NCBI GenBank assembly: GCA_964213345.1
Contig: CAXOVX010000005.1
Coordinates: 9,813-73,812 of the forward strand
DNA length: 64,000 nt
Direction of reading: 5' to 3'
From: CAXOVX01 sp964213345
GTDB lineage: Bacteria > Pseudomonadota > Alphaproteobacteria > Rickettsiales > Midichloriaceae
The notes beneath the pieces were generated by a model. The model was not told the DNA's origin. It made no database searches and was given only the letters and a program-made list of their open reading frames with translations. The position numbers and the translations under genes are program-made. This document shows positions 38,449-48,980 of this stretch, one piece after another. Positions within the stretch are counted from its first letter, which is position 1. Every line of letters begins with the position of its first letter.

Positions 38449-39337
38449 ATGGTGAGTTTGGAAGAGTTGGTATCTAGGGATAATCAATAGAGGAGTTTCG
38501 AGGCATTATTTAATTTTGCGGCAATTAGTGGTGAGTTATCAGCAGTTGAGTTGCCAGCTAATTACAAAGGTTACAGAGTTCATAGGCTATTTAAGTGCTT
38601 CTGCAATTGATGGAAGATTTGAGCGATAAGAACTTGAAAGATAGAGTGATGGCAACGCAGCAAAGTGGTTTTGTGAGTTTGATTTAAGGGATGCGACTCC
38701 AGATTATAGCGTATTTAGTAAGCTAAGGGAAAAGATAGGGACCAAAGCTATCTAGGATATTTAGTATTTTCAGAGATCAGCTTATGGCGCAATTATATAA
38801 GCGAGGTATTTACATTTGTTGATGCATCGCACCTAATATCGAAGGCAAGTTTGTGGGAAGAGAGAGATGAGGCAAGGCGGAAGAAATATAAAAAACTGAA
38901 TAATGAAGTTTTGTCTAAAGTGGCACATGATAAACAAGCTAAGATCGGCTGTAAAGGTGGTACTAAGTTTTTGTATGGTTATAAAAAACATGTGAGTGTA
39001 GATAAGGCGACGATTACACCAGCAAACGTTAACAGATGCCCAGGGATTTAAACATGTGTGCCCGTCTAGGCGCTCTATATACGCAGATAATGGGTATTGC
39101 ACGTCTCCTGCCAAAACTATAGCCATAGCTAAAAGAGGGCATCTTGGAGGAATTAAGAAGACTGATAGGAAGGGTAAAAATGGTGGGTTCGACCCTTCGG
39201 ATTCTATATGGAGGGCGCCTTTTGAGTGGGTCTTTTCTAAAGATACTATATATTCACGCCTCTTTAGCATAGCAAAGAATAAGTTTTCAGCACTTATGCA
39301 TGCTATTCGTTTTTATTTAAAACGTTGTGCATATTGA
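38449..39337 (+). pseudogene. IS5-like DDE transposase, broken
   Basis: ATG 38449 starts MVSLEELVSRDNQ, followed by a stop and FNFAAISGELSAVELPANYK. Later frames hold DLRDATPDYSVFSKLREKIG near 38680, FTFVDASHLISKASLWEERD near 38810, VAHDKQAKIGCKGGTKFLYG, YADNGYCTSPAKTIAIA near 39080, and a C-terminal AKNKFSALMHAIRFYLKR. These are blocks of an IS5-type transposase known from Rickettsiales. There are several frameshifts and stops. No terminal repeats were identified. Confidence 0.7.
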
Positions 39338-39504
39338 CCCTGCCAATCAAGGGATTGGTATAGCTAATCACCAAAAATATAGAGAATCTTCTAGAATACA
39401 CAAATAATAAACTTTAAACACAGTCTATAAGACACATTCCTTAGCTAAAATCATTCAAATAATAGCGTCTTTAACTCCTGAAAATACAAACCATCCAGCA
39501 TCAG

Positions 39505-39760
39505 TCCCATAATATCAAAAGCGAGTCTGTGGGAAAAAAGAGAGGGTGAAGAAGGAAACAGAAGTACGAGAAGCTGAATAATAAGGTGTTGCGGAATATT
39601 GCAAAAGACAAACAGGCGAGAATTGGTTGTAAGGGAGGTAATATTTTGCTATGGCTATAAAAAGCATGTAAGCGTGGATATGCAATCTGGCTTGATAAAT
39701 AAGGTTGCAGCACTCCTGCTAATGTGACTGATATTCTGCCAAGAGAGATGTTTATACCTT
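39505..39760 (+). mobile_element. fragment of the same IS5-like element
   Basis: The DNA resembles 38815-39040 (SKASLWEKRE, then KDKQARIGCKGG and YGYKKHVSVDMQSGL in different frames). It is a degraded second copy, without its 5' and 3' parts. The bases 39338-39504 before it show no gene. Confidence 0.6.
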
Positions 39761-39837
39761 GCCCAGATCTTACTGCAAAGCCAGGGCTGCCATTTGCTTT
39801 AAATTTATGAATCCAGGTTCTATCAACATTTATTTTC

Positions 39838-39955
39838 ACCGAATGAATATTGCTACTGCGTAAACAAAAGACGGGAATGCCATAGCCAATTTATCGTAAT
39901 GTGTATCAAGACTGCAAAAAATGCTTATGAAAACGTCTTTTTGATTAAATTTCTT
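39838..39955 (-). mobile_element. C-terminal scrap of an IS5-type (IS427-like) transposase
   Basis: The minus strand reads THYDKLAMAFPSFVYAVAI before a stop at 39838. The TxYDKLAxAFxxFVYxA block is typical of the C-terminus of IS427-group transposases. Only about 35 residues remain. Confidence 0.45.
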
Positions 39956-39963
39956 TCTTTATA

Positions 39964-40933
39964 AACCCGAAGTAAGGATAATATTACAAGATAATAGTTG
40001 TTGAGATAGTGGGTTTATAGTGAGATAATTGGTATGGAATCAAACAAGCTATAAGATTACAAAAAGCATTTTTTACAGATGTGAACGTAGAGTGCCATAG
40101 TCTTTGAAATTGCTTGAGTTTGCCAAAAATAGTTTCAATAATATTGCGTTTATAGAGCAAAAATTTATCTTGGAGGAGTAATAATTTATTTTTCATGTTC
40201 TTCTCAAGCCTAGTAAAAAGCAACAAGTCTTGATTCAATAGCTGTGTTGCTAATTCTTATGAGATATATCATTTATCGCCAAATAATTTTCCCCACATAC
40301 CCTTTACCATGGTCAAGACTGGCTTTCTGTCGTCAACATTACCATGTGTAATTCTGATGGAAAAAAATTCGCTTTTATCATTGAAAATTGTGTGTAATTT
40401 CAGGCCATAAAACCAACCGGTGCTTGTTTTACTTTTTGCAGCAATTCCACGAAAACCTTATGTCTAGTGCCGTAGAGCCTTACATGTCTCAAGGGGTGTA
40501 GAGCCCACAAATTGGATACCGTGACCTCTCCAGTAATGCATTGCAATAAGCAACATAATATAGGCAAAATACGCTTCAATACGGCTACAAACCTATCATA
40601 CAACAATAAATCTTTGAAATCTCTCCGGTGTTTTACATACACATAAAACAACTAAACTTACTCTCTTGGTAGCCTAATATTATAGTCACTATCTCACTAA
40701 GGATCATATTGCACTTCCTACTCCTCTTGCCTTTCGTTGTCCTTGCCTTTTATAAATGTATTTCCAACCAAATTATAAATCCTTTGCAAAAATCATCAAC
40801 ATAACAATATATTCCTGTAAAATCTATTTCCATATGATTCCTCTTTGTTACCCTTTATCGGCTTCTTTAAACAGATATCATATCTCCATCTTATTGCAAT
40901 TATATTATCCATTCCTTAGCCTTACTTCGTGTT
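39964..40933 (-). mobile_element. IS982-family element A, copy 2 (broken)
   Basis: The ends are AACCCGAAGTAAGG (39964-39977) and, inverted, AACACGAAGTAAGG (40920-40933), a 14-bp terminal repeat with one mismatch. The transposase lies on the minus strand in several frames, from MEIDFTGIYCYVDDFCKGFI near 40835 to KRNIIETIFGKLKQFQRLWH near 40120. From about 40400 upwards it is nearly identical, in reverse, to the copy at 8.6-9.2 kb. Confidence 0.8.
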
Positions 40934-40943
40934 AAGTAATAAA

Positions 40944-41200
40944 AAAATTACACACAGTGTAAATTTTTGATGACAAAAACGAACTTGTTTCTACGAACAT
41001 TACCCCTGGTAATGTAGATGCAGAAAACCCATATTGAGTATGGTAAATGGGCGCGTATGGGAAAAATAAATTATTACTCTTGCAAGATAAGTTTTTGCTC
41101 TATAAACGCACCATTATCGAAACTATATTTGGCAAATGCGAGTGATTCCAGAGATTATGGCACTCTAGATTTAATCCGTAGAAAATGCTTTTTTCACCTC
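40944..41200 (+). mobile_element. IS982-A fragment (inverted twin of 8365-8620)
   Basis: This is the reverse complement of the fragment at 8365-8620. The 97-codon frame at 41018-41311 is identical in sequence to that at 8546-8253, so the two junctions are the same. Confidence 0.7.
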
Positions 41201-41269
41201 ATGGTCCGTTTGATATTATATAGTAAAATGAAAATGGGTTGGGTTTTGAATGCAGTGTCCGCAGCATCT

Positions 41270-41660
41270 GCTAAAGAAAGAAGAGTATTTTTTCAATATT
41301 TTACCTACTGACGCCTCCAAATTGGCCCAAAATTTCTCGATTGGATTTTAATCTGATGAATAAGGAGGTAAAGATAACGGATGATATTTTGCCTCTTCTA
41401 TCATTTTTCTTGTATTTTGTGATTTATGGAAGCTAGCGTCATCTATGATGACCGTCTGACCAGGCTTTAACGCAGGTATCAGATTTGAATAACATAGCAG
41501 TTTCTTGTAGCACATTGCTGCTATAATCTAGCTATAAAGTTCTCCTTCGGCCTTCTTAATGCCTACCATCCTACATACCTTTCTATATCTTTTCCATCTT
41601 CAATTCGTTTAAGCGCTATCTCCCTAAAATCCTTGCTATATGGCCTTCTCATCTTAGTTA
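41270..41660 (-). mobile_element. IS630-A, copy 2 (internally deleted, no IS982-B insertion)
   Basis: On the minus strand the N-terminus MRRPYSKDFREIALKRIEDG lies at about 41652-41590, followed after a large deletion by ATGTGCTACAAGAAACTGCT, which is the uninterrupted version of the IS982-B insertion site. The C-terminal part (KPGQTVII region) follows. It shows what copy 1 looked like before IS982-B inserted. Confidence 0.75.
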
Positions 41661-41666
41661 CCTTGG

Positions 41667-41715
41667 TAATTATGATTAAAATCTTAATGTTTATATAATA
41701 TTTTAATCATAATTA
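41667..41715. repeat. 16-bp perfect AT-rich inverted repeat
   Basis: TAATTATGATTAAAAT (41667-41682) is exactly complementary to ATTTTAATCATAATTA (41700-41715), with a 17-base loop. It lies just upstream of the IS630-A transposase start, so it may be an IS-end, operator or terminator structure. The rest of 41716-41965 shows nothing else. Confidence 0.5.
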
Positions 41716-41965
41716 TAATCCTTTTTCATTTGACTATATCGCCAAATTCTGGCAAAAAACTACTAATTGAATAGCCAAACATTTGCCAATACCCAGCATT
41801 GTTTTTTATATTGTGCAAAGCGGCTATTTATTTAGCCCTTCTTGCAATTTATTCAAGAAAAATTAAAGTAGAAGAGTACTTATTCTCCTAACGATCATAC
41901 TGACCCAGCGCAAAGCAAGTTACTCCTCTATTTATTCATTATACAACATTTTTCAGATATAACCC

Positions 41966-42056
41966 GCAATGGTGTGGGTAAAGGAGTGTAGATAAACCAC
42001 ATGACTGAGCCTGAATCCCATAACTCAACGGCATGAATGAAAAAAAGGTAGTTTGG
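41966..42056 (+). repeat. R1 repeat partial copy (right part)
   Basis: GCAATGGTGTGGGTAAAGGA, then ACATGACTGAGCCTGAATCC and CTCAACGGCATGAATGAAAA match the right two thirds of R1; the left third is missing. It lies 120 bases beyond the bamA stop. Confidence 0.65.
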
Positions 42057-42176
42057 CTAAAGAAACACAGCTCACATAATATGTGCTGTATGCGCTCCCC
42101 CTTACTTGTGGGCTGCTACTTCTGCTAACGCTCACTTTTCGCCGTATAGTGTGTGAAAAACATACAGAACAGCACG

Positions 42177-44636
42177 TTAAAATGCTGTTCCAAAAATAAA
42201 TCGAACACGCTCTGATACATCGTACCCCCTTTTACGCATAGGTATGCCATAATCAATTCTTATAGTCCCTAAGGGGGATTCCCAAATTATACCAGCACCA
42301 CAAGACGCGCGCACGTAACTCTCATCGTGAAACATGGAAGCTTGAATTTTGTCCAATTTTGGAAGATCAAGACCATATACATTAGCAAAATCAACAAAAG
42401 CTGCACCTTTTACCTTTAACTCTTTTGGAAATCCTATAGGGAAATTTAATTCTACAGTAGCAGCGTAGTAGTTTTTTCCACCTAAAGCATCTAAAGTCTT
42501 CTTATCCCTAGGGCCTATACCATGAATATCAAACCCACGAATTAAATCTTGTCCTACGAAAAAATTATCCAGTACAGCTACCTGCGTACCACCAAATCCA
42601 AAAATATTGCCATATTGCCCATTTATGTTTAGAACTACATCCTTCTTATAGATTGGGATATAACAAGCGCTAAACAGGTCAGTTTTTAGGTATTTTTGCG
42701 ATCCTCCCAGTCCTGCCACCTCTTGTGTTAATTGCAAGACATACCCTTTAGTTGGGGATATAGCACTATCCCTTCTATCATAAGACAAAGTATGTCCAAC
42801 AGATGATATAGTACGTTTTTTTGGTGATTCCTGTATCAGTATGGAAAGATCGGGGGCTACATGTTCTATTTTACTTGATCTCAACGAATAACGTAAAGAA
42901 TGATTCAAGTATTCAGTCAACCCGTATCCTATCTTTACACTACCACCTATGTTTCTGCTACTATATCTGTTATATTTTGTTACTTCTGATTGTGCTGTTG
43001 ATGAAGAAGCGGGTGCCTCCTCCCCCATTTCTTTTTTTTGCTTTTTTGCGAGCCACTGATTTCTCCCATCTACTTCATGTTGAGAAATTTTTTCATCATA
43101 ACTTCCATAAAACAGGTCAATCCCCGCAAGTAAGTTTCTATTTAAGAAATGAGGTTCTGTAAATCCAACCGAAACATTTTTACTCAACTTGTCTTGTCCA
43201 TAGCCAAATTCGAATATTCTACCAGTTCCTAATAAATTGCTTTCTGTTAATGAAACACCACCCATTAGCCCGGAACTACTATTATACCCTATCTGAAAAT
43301 TTATCGCCCCAGTGCTTTGTTCTGTAACATCCACATCTAAGTCAATTTTATCCAGTACATTAGTATTTTTTGGTGCTATTGCTAAAGCACTAAAATATCC
43401 TGTGTTGCCTAACCTTTGCTTAGATCTTAAAATCTTTGCAAAATTGTAGCTATCCCCTTCTTCTACACGCATTTCTCGTCTTATGACCTTATCTAGAGTG
43501 CGAACATTACCTTTAATATTAATTTTATTTAAGTAAACTTTATTCCCTTCTCCAATTTTAAACGTAATATCCAACAATTGCTTCTCACTATCTTTTTCGA
43601 AACTATGATCTACATCAATAAACGCATAACCTTCCTGACCCAAAAATTTTGTAAATTTATCAGCCGTATCATCAATTTTACTTTGGTTAAATACATCCCC
43701 TGCTTTCATCAATAACAAATTCTTCAAGCTCTCATCACCAACATTTTTTAATTTATTGTCAATTCGTATACCCCTTATTTTGTACTTTTGACCCTCTTCA
43801 AGAACAAAAGTTACGAAGAATCCATCCTTTCGTGGAGATAATTCAGATATCACATTAATTACGCGAAAATCTGCATATCCTGCGTTAAGGTAATTTTGTT
43901 TCAACATTTCCTGGTCTATCGCTAATCTCTCAGCATCATATGAATCTGCAGAGGAAAAGAGGCGAAACCACATACTTTCTTTTGATAGAAGTAATTGTTT
44001 TAAATCTTTTTCTCCAAAAGCATTGTTCCCCACAAATGCTATCTTACGTATCATAGCTTTTTTGCCTTCTTGTATCACATAGACCACATTTACCCTATTG
44101 TTCGGCAGTTCTATGATTTTAGGATTCACAGATGCGACAAACCAGCCTTTTCTATTGTATAAATTTACTATTGCTTCTGTGTCTTTTTTCAGCAGCACCA
44201 GTGAATAGGTAGAACGGGATTTGACGCTGATTATGTTGTTTAATTCAGGATCATGAACCCTTCTATTACCTTCAAAAGCTACAAGATTTACCACAGGACT
44301 TTCTTCAACAACTATAACCAACTTACCATTCTGATATTCAGTTTGTACATTACTGAAGAAGCCTGTTGCATATATATTTTTAATTCCGTCGTCAATTTTA
44401 TTTTTATCGTAGCTCCCTAACGTTATGTCTGTGTAAGATATGATAGTTTCAGCCGGGATACGAACATTACCACGCACTTCTATTGCAGTAATCGTAGATA
44501 TAGTAGACGTGGTGTTTGCATCATCTAAAGCAAAACACTGTGCTACGACAGCCGTATAACTCAGGCCAATTAAGGTAACTAATATCCTTATGTAATCTAA
44601 AACACTAGTAAATCGCATCTGTTGTACTACCATCAA
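42177..44636 (-). CDS. bamA: outer membrane protein assembly factor BamA
   Basis: BamA inserts beta-barrel proteins into the outer membrane. After a signal peptide (ILVTLIGLSYTAVVAQCFA) come five POTRA domains (e.g. EVRGNVRIPAETIISYTDIT; KINIKGNVRTLDKVIRREMR) to about residue 420, then the barrel with VGQDLIRGFDIHGIGPRD, the VRGF/IRGF loop-6 motif. It ends in a Phe (FIFGTAF), as needed for barrel recognition. The length of 819 residues is somewhat above the usual 750-800. ATG 44618 is an alternative start. The order rseP-bamA is conserved in proteobacteria. Confidence 0.97.
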   Translation of the reverse strand: MMVVQQMRFTSVLDYIRILVTLIGLSYTAVVAQCFALDDANTTSTISTITAIEVRGNVRIPAETIISYTDITLGSYDKNKIDDGIKNIYATGFFSNVQTEYQNGKLVIVVEESPVVNLVAFEGNRRVHDPELNNIISVKSRSTYSLVLLKKDTEAIVNLYNRKGWFVASVNPKIIELPNNRVNVVYVIQEGKKAMIRKIAFVGNNAFGEKDLKQLLLSKESMWFRLFSSADSYDAERLAIDQEMLKQNYLNAGYADFRVINVISELSPRKDGFFVTFVLEEGQKYKIRGIRIDNKLKNVGDESLKNLLLMKAGDVFNQSKIDDTADKFTKFLGQEGYAFIDVDHSFEKDSEKQLLDITFKIGEGNKVYLNKINIKGNVRTLDKVIRREMRVEEGDSYNFAKILRSKQRLGNTGYFSALAIAPKNTNVLDKIDLDVDVTEQSTGAINFQIGYNSSSGLMGGVSLTESNLLGTGRIFEFGYGQDKLSKNVSVGFTEPHFLNRNLLAGIDLFYGSYDEKISQHEVDGRNQWLAKKQKKEMGEEAPASSSTAQSEVTKYNRYSSRNIGGSVKIGYGLTEYLNHSLRYSLRSSKIEHVAPDLSILIQESPKKRTISSVGHTLSYDRRDSAISPTKGYVLQLTQEVAGLGGSQKYLKTDLFSACYIPIYKKDVVLNINGQYGNIFGFGGTQVAVLDNFFVGQDLIRGFDIHGIGPRDKKTLDALGGKNYYAATVELNFPIGFPKELKVKGAAFVDFANVYGLDLPKLDKIQASMFHDESYVRASCGAGIIWESPLGTIRIDYGIPMRKRGYDVSERVRFIFGTAF

Positions 44637-44706
44637 AATTTAGTTTTTTTATGCACCGGCCTCTACAAGATTGCCACTTCTTTGACAGTCCTATGTGCTC
44701 CTTTTT

Positions 44707-45807
44707 TTATTTCCATAGTAAGTTTTTAATATCGTTCCATGTAGCAAATACCATAATAGAAATCAAGACTGCAAAACCAATTTTAAATCCTATCACCTGT
44801 AGCTTTCGTGGCAAAGGTTTCCCATGGATAGCCTGCAGAGCATAATAAAGTAAATGTCCACCATCTAGCAACGGTATTGGGAAAAGATTAACCAACCCCA
44901 AATTTAAGGATATCATGGCAATCAAAAGTAATAAGGAAACCATACCATACTCGGCCGATTTTGCCGTATATTGTGCAATCCTTATAGGACCACCCAAATC
45001 TTCTAACCCGCGAGTTTTTGTTACCATCTGCCACACAGTTTCCAGCATCATTGAAGACAAGTCATATGCTTGTTCAACTCCAATAAATAACGCCCGTAGT
45101 AACCCTACTTGCTGCGTTAAAGTTTCACCTCCCACAACACCTATCATTGGTACTTTTACCTTTGTACCTGTAGGATCGACTTTTTCTACAATTTTTGGAG
45201 TTACTTCAAATTGCTTTATCTCGCTCTCACGTTTTATTGTTAACGATATGCTTTTAGTCCCGTTGTTTAGTATCACTGTATTGTGCAACTCACTAAAATT
45301 AGTAATGTTTTTGCCGTTTACAGCAGTGATCTCGTCGCCTACTTCCAACCCTATGGCAGAAGCAGGGCTATTTTCCATTATACCCGCAATTTCAGGTTTT
45401 ACTATGTGTAACCCATTCACATACACAAGACCAGCAAATAAAACTAAAGCTAAAAGGTAATTCGCGAATGGGCCAGCAAAGACTATTAGCGCTTTCTGCC
45501 ACAACTCTTTGTAATGAAATGACATTTTTTTTTCGGCTTCGGTCATAGCATCTAGACGTTCGAGATCCGGCGTACTTGCAGCACCTATGTCACCCAACAT
45601 CTTAACATATCCTCCTAAAGGAAGCCATCCTATCTTCCACGTGGTTCCATTCTTGTCAGTGAGTTTGAATAACGCCTTGCCTAGCCCGATGGAAAATGTT
45701 TCTACCTTCACTTTAAACAGACGTGCTACGAAAAAATGCCCTAATTCGTGCACGAATACAATCACCGAAGTTACAGTCGCAAACCACAGAACACTAGTCA
45801 AAATCAT
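44707..45807 (-). CDS. rseP: site-2 membrane protease RseP
   Basis: RseP cleaves anti-sigma factors and remnant signal peptides within the inner membrane. The zinc motif HELGH is at residues 20-24, the second metal ligand in NLFPIPLLDGGHLLYY near the C-terminus. One PDZ domain is visible (ENSPASAIGLEVGDEITAVN). The length of 366 residues is typical for alphaproteobacteria. It lies 70 bases upstream of bamA and 44 bases downstream of gatC on the minus strand. Confidence 0.95.
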   Translation of the reverse strand: MILTSVLWFATVTSVIVFVHELGHFFVARLFKVKVETFSIGLGKALFKLTDKNGTTWKIGWLPLGGYVKMLGDIGAASTPDLERLDAMTEAEKKMSFHYKELWQKALIVFAGPFANYLLALVLFAGLVYVNGLHIVKPEIAGIMENSPASAIGLEVGDEITAVNGKNITNFSELHNTVILNNGTKSISLTIKRESEIKQFEVTPKIVEKVDPTGTKVKVPMIGVVGGETLTQQVGLLRALFIGVEQAYDLSSMMLETVWQMVTKTRGLEDLGGPIRIAQYTAKSAEYGMVSLLLLIAMISLNLGLVNLFPIPLLDGGHLLYYALQAIHGKPLPRKLQVIGFKIGFAVLISIMVFATWNDIKNLLWK

Positions 45808-45851
45808 TACTCACTACCTTTACTCTATTTGTTTTAACTCATACATTTCAT

Positions 45852-46148
45852 TTAAGTAACATTCACTACTTTTGGAACTACAAAATACTGGCTCCTAATT
45901 TTTGGGGCATTAGCCAATATGGCTGTAGAATCCGTTTTTTCTATAATAACATCTGCACGCAGCGGAGTGGTTCCCTCTATAACGCTGTGCATAGGTTCAA
46001 CCCCTTCAGTGTTTACTGTTTTTAAAGTTTCCATCCATTGTACAATACCACTGATTTCATTTCTATAAATACTTATTTCCTCTGAAGAGAGTGAAATGCA
46101 CGCCAAATCAGCAATCTTCTTTATACCATCTTCACCAAAGATATCCAT
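45852..46148 (-). CDS. gatC: Asp/Glu-tRNA amidotransferase subunit C
   Basis: GatC is the small linker subunit of GatCAB, which converts Glu-tRNA(Gln) to Gln-tRNA(Gln). The 98-residue product has KIADLACISLSSEEISIYRN, IVQWMETLKTVNTEGVEPM and PLRADVI, the typical order. GatA and GatB are not in the window; the next gene is rseP, so the gat operon is split. Confidence 0.92.
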   Translation of the reverse strand: MDIFGEDGIKKIADLACISLSSEEISIYRNEISGIVQWMETLKTVNTEGVEPMHSVIEGTTPLRADVIIEKTDSTAILANAPKIRSQYFVVPKVVNVT

Positions 46149-46324
46149 TTCAAACCACCTAATAAAACTTGTTCATATACAAGAGCATATTTGTTATGTA
46201 TACAATCCTAACTCGCTGCCCATTCCACTTGCTAAACGCACCAAGAGCCACAAGCCCACGGTATGATAAATAATATTTGATATTTTTACAACTAAACTTA
46301 TTCAGCTACACATAACATTATTTT

Positions 46325-46810
46325 ATGCTACAGCCAGATTATAGCGAATTCATTGATATTGTAATGCGCAAAAAACAGTATAAATTACTGGGATTAGATG
46401 TTGGCAGTAAGATGATAGGAGTGGCCCTTTTTAACAATCTTGTGCTCATCTCAATACCTATGTGTACTGTAAAACGCACTACTCCCCAACAAGATGTACG
46501 TAGTGTAATTGATATTATCAATACTCACCAAATAGATGGAATAGTAGTAGGTATGCCCTTTCAAATGAATGGCAGTATAGGAACATCTGCAAAGGTGGTG
46601 ATAGATTTTATAACGGTATTACGTCATGCTATTTCGATATCTGTGGTTACACACGATGAACGATTTACTACAGCTCTTGCCAACACAATACTAAAACAAA
46701 TAAATATGCCCAGGATAAAACGAAATAAAGTTGATAACGAAGTAGCGGCAAGTCTAATACTTGATGGATTTTTGATAAAGTTGAAGGAAGTAACCAAGAG
46801 CGTGTACTAA
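46325..46810 (+). CDS. ruvX: RuvX/YqgF (pre-16S rRNA nuclease, Holliday junction resolvase fold)
   Basis: The RNase H-like fold is shown by LLGLDVGSKMIGVALFNN, IVVGMPFQMNGSIG and VVTHDERFTT. YqgF trims the 5' end of pre-16S rRNA and is nearly universal. The 161-residue length is normal. It diverges from gatC, with 176 bases in between. Confidence 0.92.
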   Translation: MLQPDYSEFIDIVMRKKQYKLLGLDVGSKMIGVALFNNLVLISIPMCTVKRTTPQQDVRSVIDIINTHQIDGIVVGMPFQMNGSIGTSAKVVIDFITVLRHAISISVVTHDERFTTALANTILKQINMPRIKRNKVDNEVAASLILDGFLIKLKEVTKSVY

Positions 46811-47288
46811 GCATACGAAAGAACCTCTTGCGTAATTTATTGCAGTAAAAAATGTAAGTGCAGAGTCTGACAAAGTGTTTTTAGATATACACAAAAATCT
46901 AATCCTAATTTCTATTTTTAAATGAGCACTAGGAGCAATTATCTGTTTTGTTTTTTTATTTTGTGTGCGTGCTTAAGCGTTACAACACTATTGGATGGTG
47001 TGTTTGCTTGCACCCACCCACAGATGGCGGCTTCTATGCGGGAAGGAAACGGCATATAGTAGATATGTGATTAGCAGGATAAATTACAACAAGAAGTCAA
47101 ATGCTTATTGTTGCAATTTTGATAAATATTTCGAGCGTATTCTAACTTACATCCAAAATTTTATGCACAAACGCACTTTGCAACTACTATATAAAACAAT
47201 ATGGCTCCAACGTGAATCCACTGAGCGCCAATTGATGTTGCTAACCTTTTTTTTGCAATGACTTTGTTGAGCGCAGCGCGATGCACAA
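46811..47288. other. gap between convergent ruvX and lptE
   Basis: A partial R1 repeat lies at 46904-46940 (see its own entry). An 88-codon frame at 46995-47261 has no recognisable product or ribosome binding site. A TTTTTTTTG run at 47249-47257 could be part of a terminator, but no stem is obvious. Confidence 0.35.
46904..46940 (+). repeat. R1 repeat partial copy (left part)
   Basis: CCTAATTTCTATTTTTAAAT followed by GAGCACTAGGAGCAATTAT matches the left part of R1. The rest is missing or diverged. Confidence 0.55.
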
Positions 47289-47924
47289 TTAGTTTTTACT
47301 ATGTGTGTGCTCCCCTTTAAAAGCAGATTTGGTACTGGTAGTAAGCTCATTTTGAAGTTTAAATACTAAGCTATCAGCAATTCCGTCCAAATTCTTTTTA
47401 AGTAAATACACGTACTCATGCCCTAATGTTGGTACCTGAAAGCTATCAAACGCTTTGATTTTTCTTCTGTGTAGTATACTACTTACGCAATTTGTTTGCG
47501 CAGAACAACTGGTGCTGATATCGTAATATAACGTTACAAACACCTTTTTTCTAACAAAGCTTAGGTCTTGTTGTACTACAAATGGCATACTTTCTATTTT
47601 ATACTTGATAGAAAGTAAATTTTCATCTGCATAACTCACGTTCAAAGATCGTAACTTACTTAACATTAGTTCAATTTTATGCTTTAAATGATAGTGAAAA
47701 TTATCGAACTTGCCTTGTAAATTTGAATCTTGGTTTTCCGGTAAAAACTTATCTAATTTTAAATTTTTCACTAATTTCTGAGATAGCTCTACTCCATCAT
47801 ATCCTAACGCACTCTCTTCCTCTATCTCCTCTGGTACGCCATAAAATGGCCTAAAACTACATCCTACATTAACTGTAATAAGCACACAAAATAGTAGTAA
47901 ACGGAGAGACCTTTTTGTAGACAT
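47289..47924 (-). CDS. lptE: LPS-assembly lipoprotein LptE
   Basis: A signal peptide (LRLLLFCVLITVNVGC) ends in a lipobox at VGCSFRPFYG; the CxFRPxYG start of the mature protein is the mark of alphaproteobacterial LptE. LptE helps LptD insert lipopolysaccharide into the outer membrane. The remaining 190 residues are poorly conserved in the family. It starts six bases after the trpS stop, so it is in an operon with trpS and efp. If right, the organism makes an LPS-type outer leaflet. Confidence 0.78.
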   Translation of the reverse strand: MSTKRSLRLLLFCVLITVNVGCSFRPFYGVPEEIEEESALGYDGVELSQKLVKNLKLDKFLPENQDSNLQGKFDNFHYHLKHKIELMLSKLRSLNVSYADENLLSIKYKIESMPFVVQQDLSFVRKKVFVTLYYDISTSCSAQTNCVSSILHRRKIKAFDSFQVPTLGHEYVYLLKKNLDGIADSLVFKLQNELTTSTKSAFKGEHTHSKN

Positions 47925-47930
47925 GTTTCT

Positions 47931-48962
47931 CTACAATCCAAATTTCATATCAAAACCCATCATATGCTTTACATCGCTTAAAGTGCCACTCGCAATGCTT
48001 CTTGCCTTATAATTTCCCTCTTCTATGATTTCGTTAACATAACTATTATTATCTGCAATATCTCGAGCTTTATTGCAAAGAGGAACTAACTTTTCAATTA
48101 GGGCATCAGTTAATATAGACTTAAACTGACTCGTTTGTATATTTGCAAATTCCTGTAATGCTTTCTCAAGAGTTGTGTTAGTTAAGCCACAATATATGTC
48201 CAGCAAGTTACTCAACTCAGGTCTTTTTTCTACATCATACCAGATACCATTGATAGAATCTGTTTTAGCCTTTTTGATTTTTTGCGCAATTACATCCATA
48301 TTATCTGTTAAATTAATTCTGGAAGCATCGACAGGATCGGATTTGCTCATCTTTTTTGTAGCATCGCGCAGACTCATTACCCTACCCATATTGGCGTCAA
48401 TAACTGCTTGCGGTAAAACAAAATAGTCAACACCAAAGTATCTATTAAAGGCTCCAGCGATATCACGCGTTAATTCAACATGCTGTTTTTGGTCTTCCCC
48501 TACTGGCACATGAGTGGTTTTGTACAACAAAATATCTGCTGCCATAAGTATGGGGTATGTATACAGTCCAACAGATACCGATTCTCCCTTTCCAACAGAT
48601 TTCTCTTTAAATTGTATCATACGATTCAACCAACCAGTTTGAGTAAAGCATCCCAATATCCAAGCTAGCTCTGAATGTGCACCAACAGCTGATTGTTGAA
48701 ATATTATCGATTTACCAGCATCAACACCAGCTGCTAAATACAAAGCAACATTTTTTCTGGTATTTTCTCTTAAAGATTTTGCATTTTGAGGTACCGTTAT
48801 AGAATGTAAATCAACGACACAAAAGATGCAATCATACTCAGTTTGCATCATTACCCAGCGTTTTATTGCACCAAGGTAGTTACCTAATGTAAGGTGCCCC
48901 GTTGGCTGGGCGCCTGAAAATGCGATCTGCTTTTTATTATCTAATGAATCGAGAGAATACAC
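47931..48962 (-). CDS. trpS: tryptophanyl-tRNA synthetase
   Basis: TrpS charges tRNA-Trp. The class I motifs are PTGHLTLGNYLG (HIGH-type) and KKMSKSDP (KMSKS). AADILLYKTTHVPVGEDQKQ is typical. The 343-residue length is normal. It lies 18 bases downstream of efp and six bases upstream of lptE on the minus strand. Confidence 0.96.
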   Translation of the reverse strand: MYSLDSLDNKKQIAFSGAQPTGHLTLGNYLGAIKRWVMMQTEYDCIFCVVDLHSITVPQNAKSLRENTRKNVALYLAAGVDAGKSIIFQQSAVGAHSELAWILGCFTQTGWLNRMIQFKEKSVGKGESVSVGLYTYPILMAADILLYKTTHVPVGEDQKQHVELTRDIAGAFNRYFGVDYFVLPQAVIDANMGRVMSLRDATKKMSKSDPVDASRINLTDNMDVIAQKIKKAKTDSINGIWYDVEKRPELSNLLDIYCGLTNTTLEKALQEFANIQTSQFKSILTDALIEKLVPLCNKARDIADNNSYVNEIIEEGNYKARSIASGTLSDVKHMMGFDMKFGL

Positions 48963-48980
48963 GTTTTTATCCTATTATAT

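Noticed and set aside
39501..39839. 112-codon minus-strand frame
   Set aside because: It is the antisense of a recognisable IS5-like transposase fragment on the plus strand.
46995..47261. 88-codon plus-strand frame between ruvX and lptE
   Set aside because: The residues look like translated non-coding DNA, and no start signal or family was seen.
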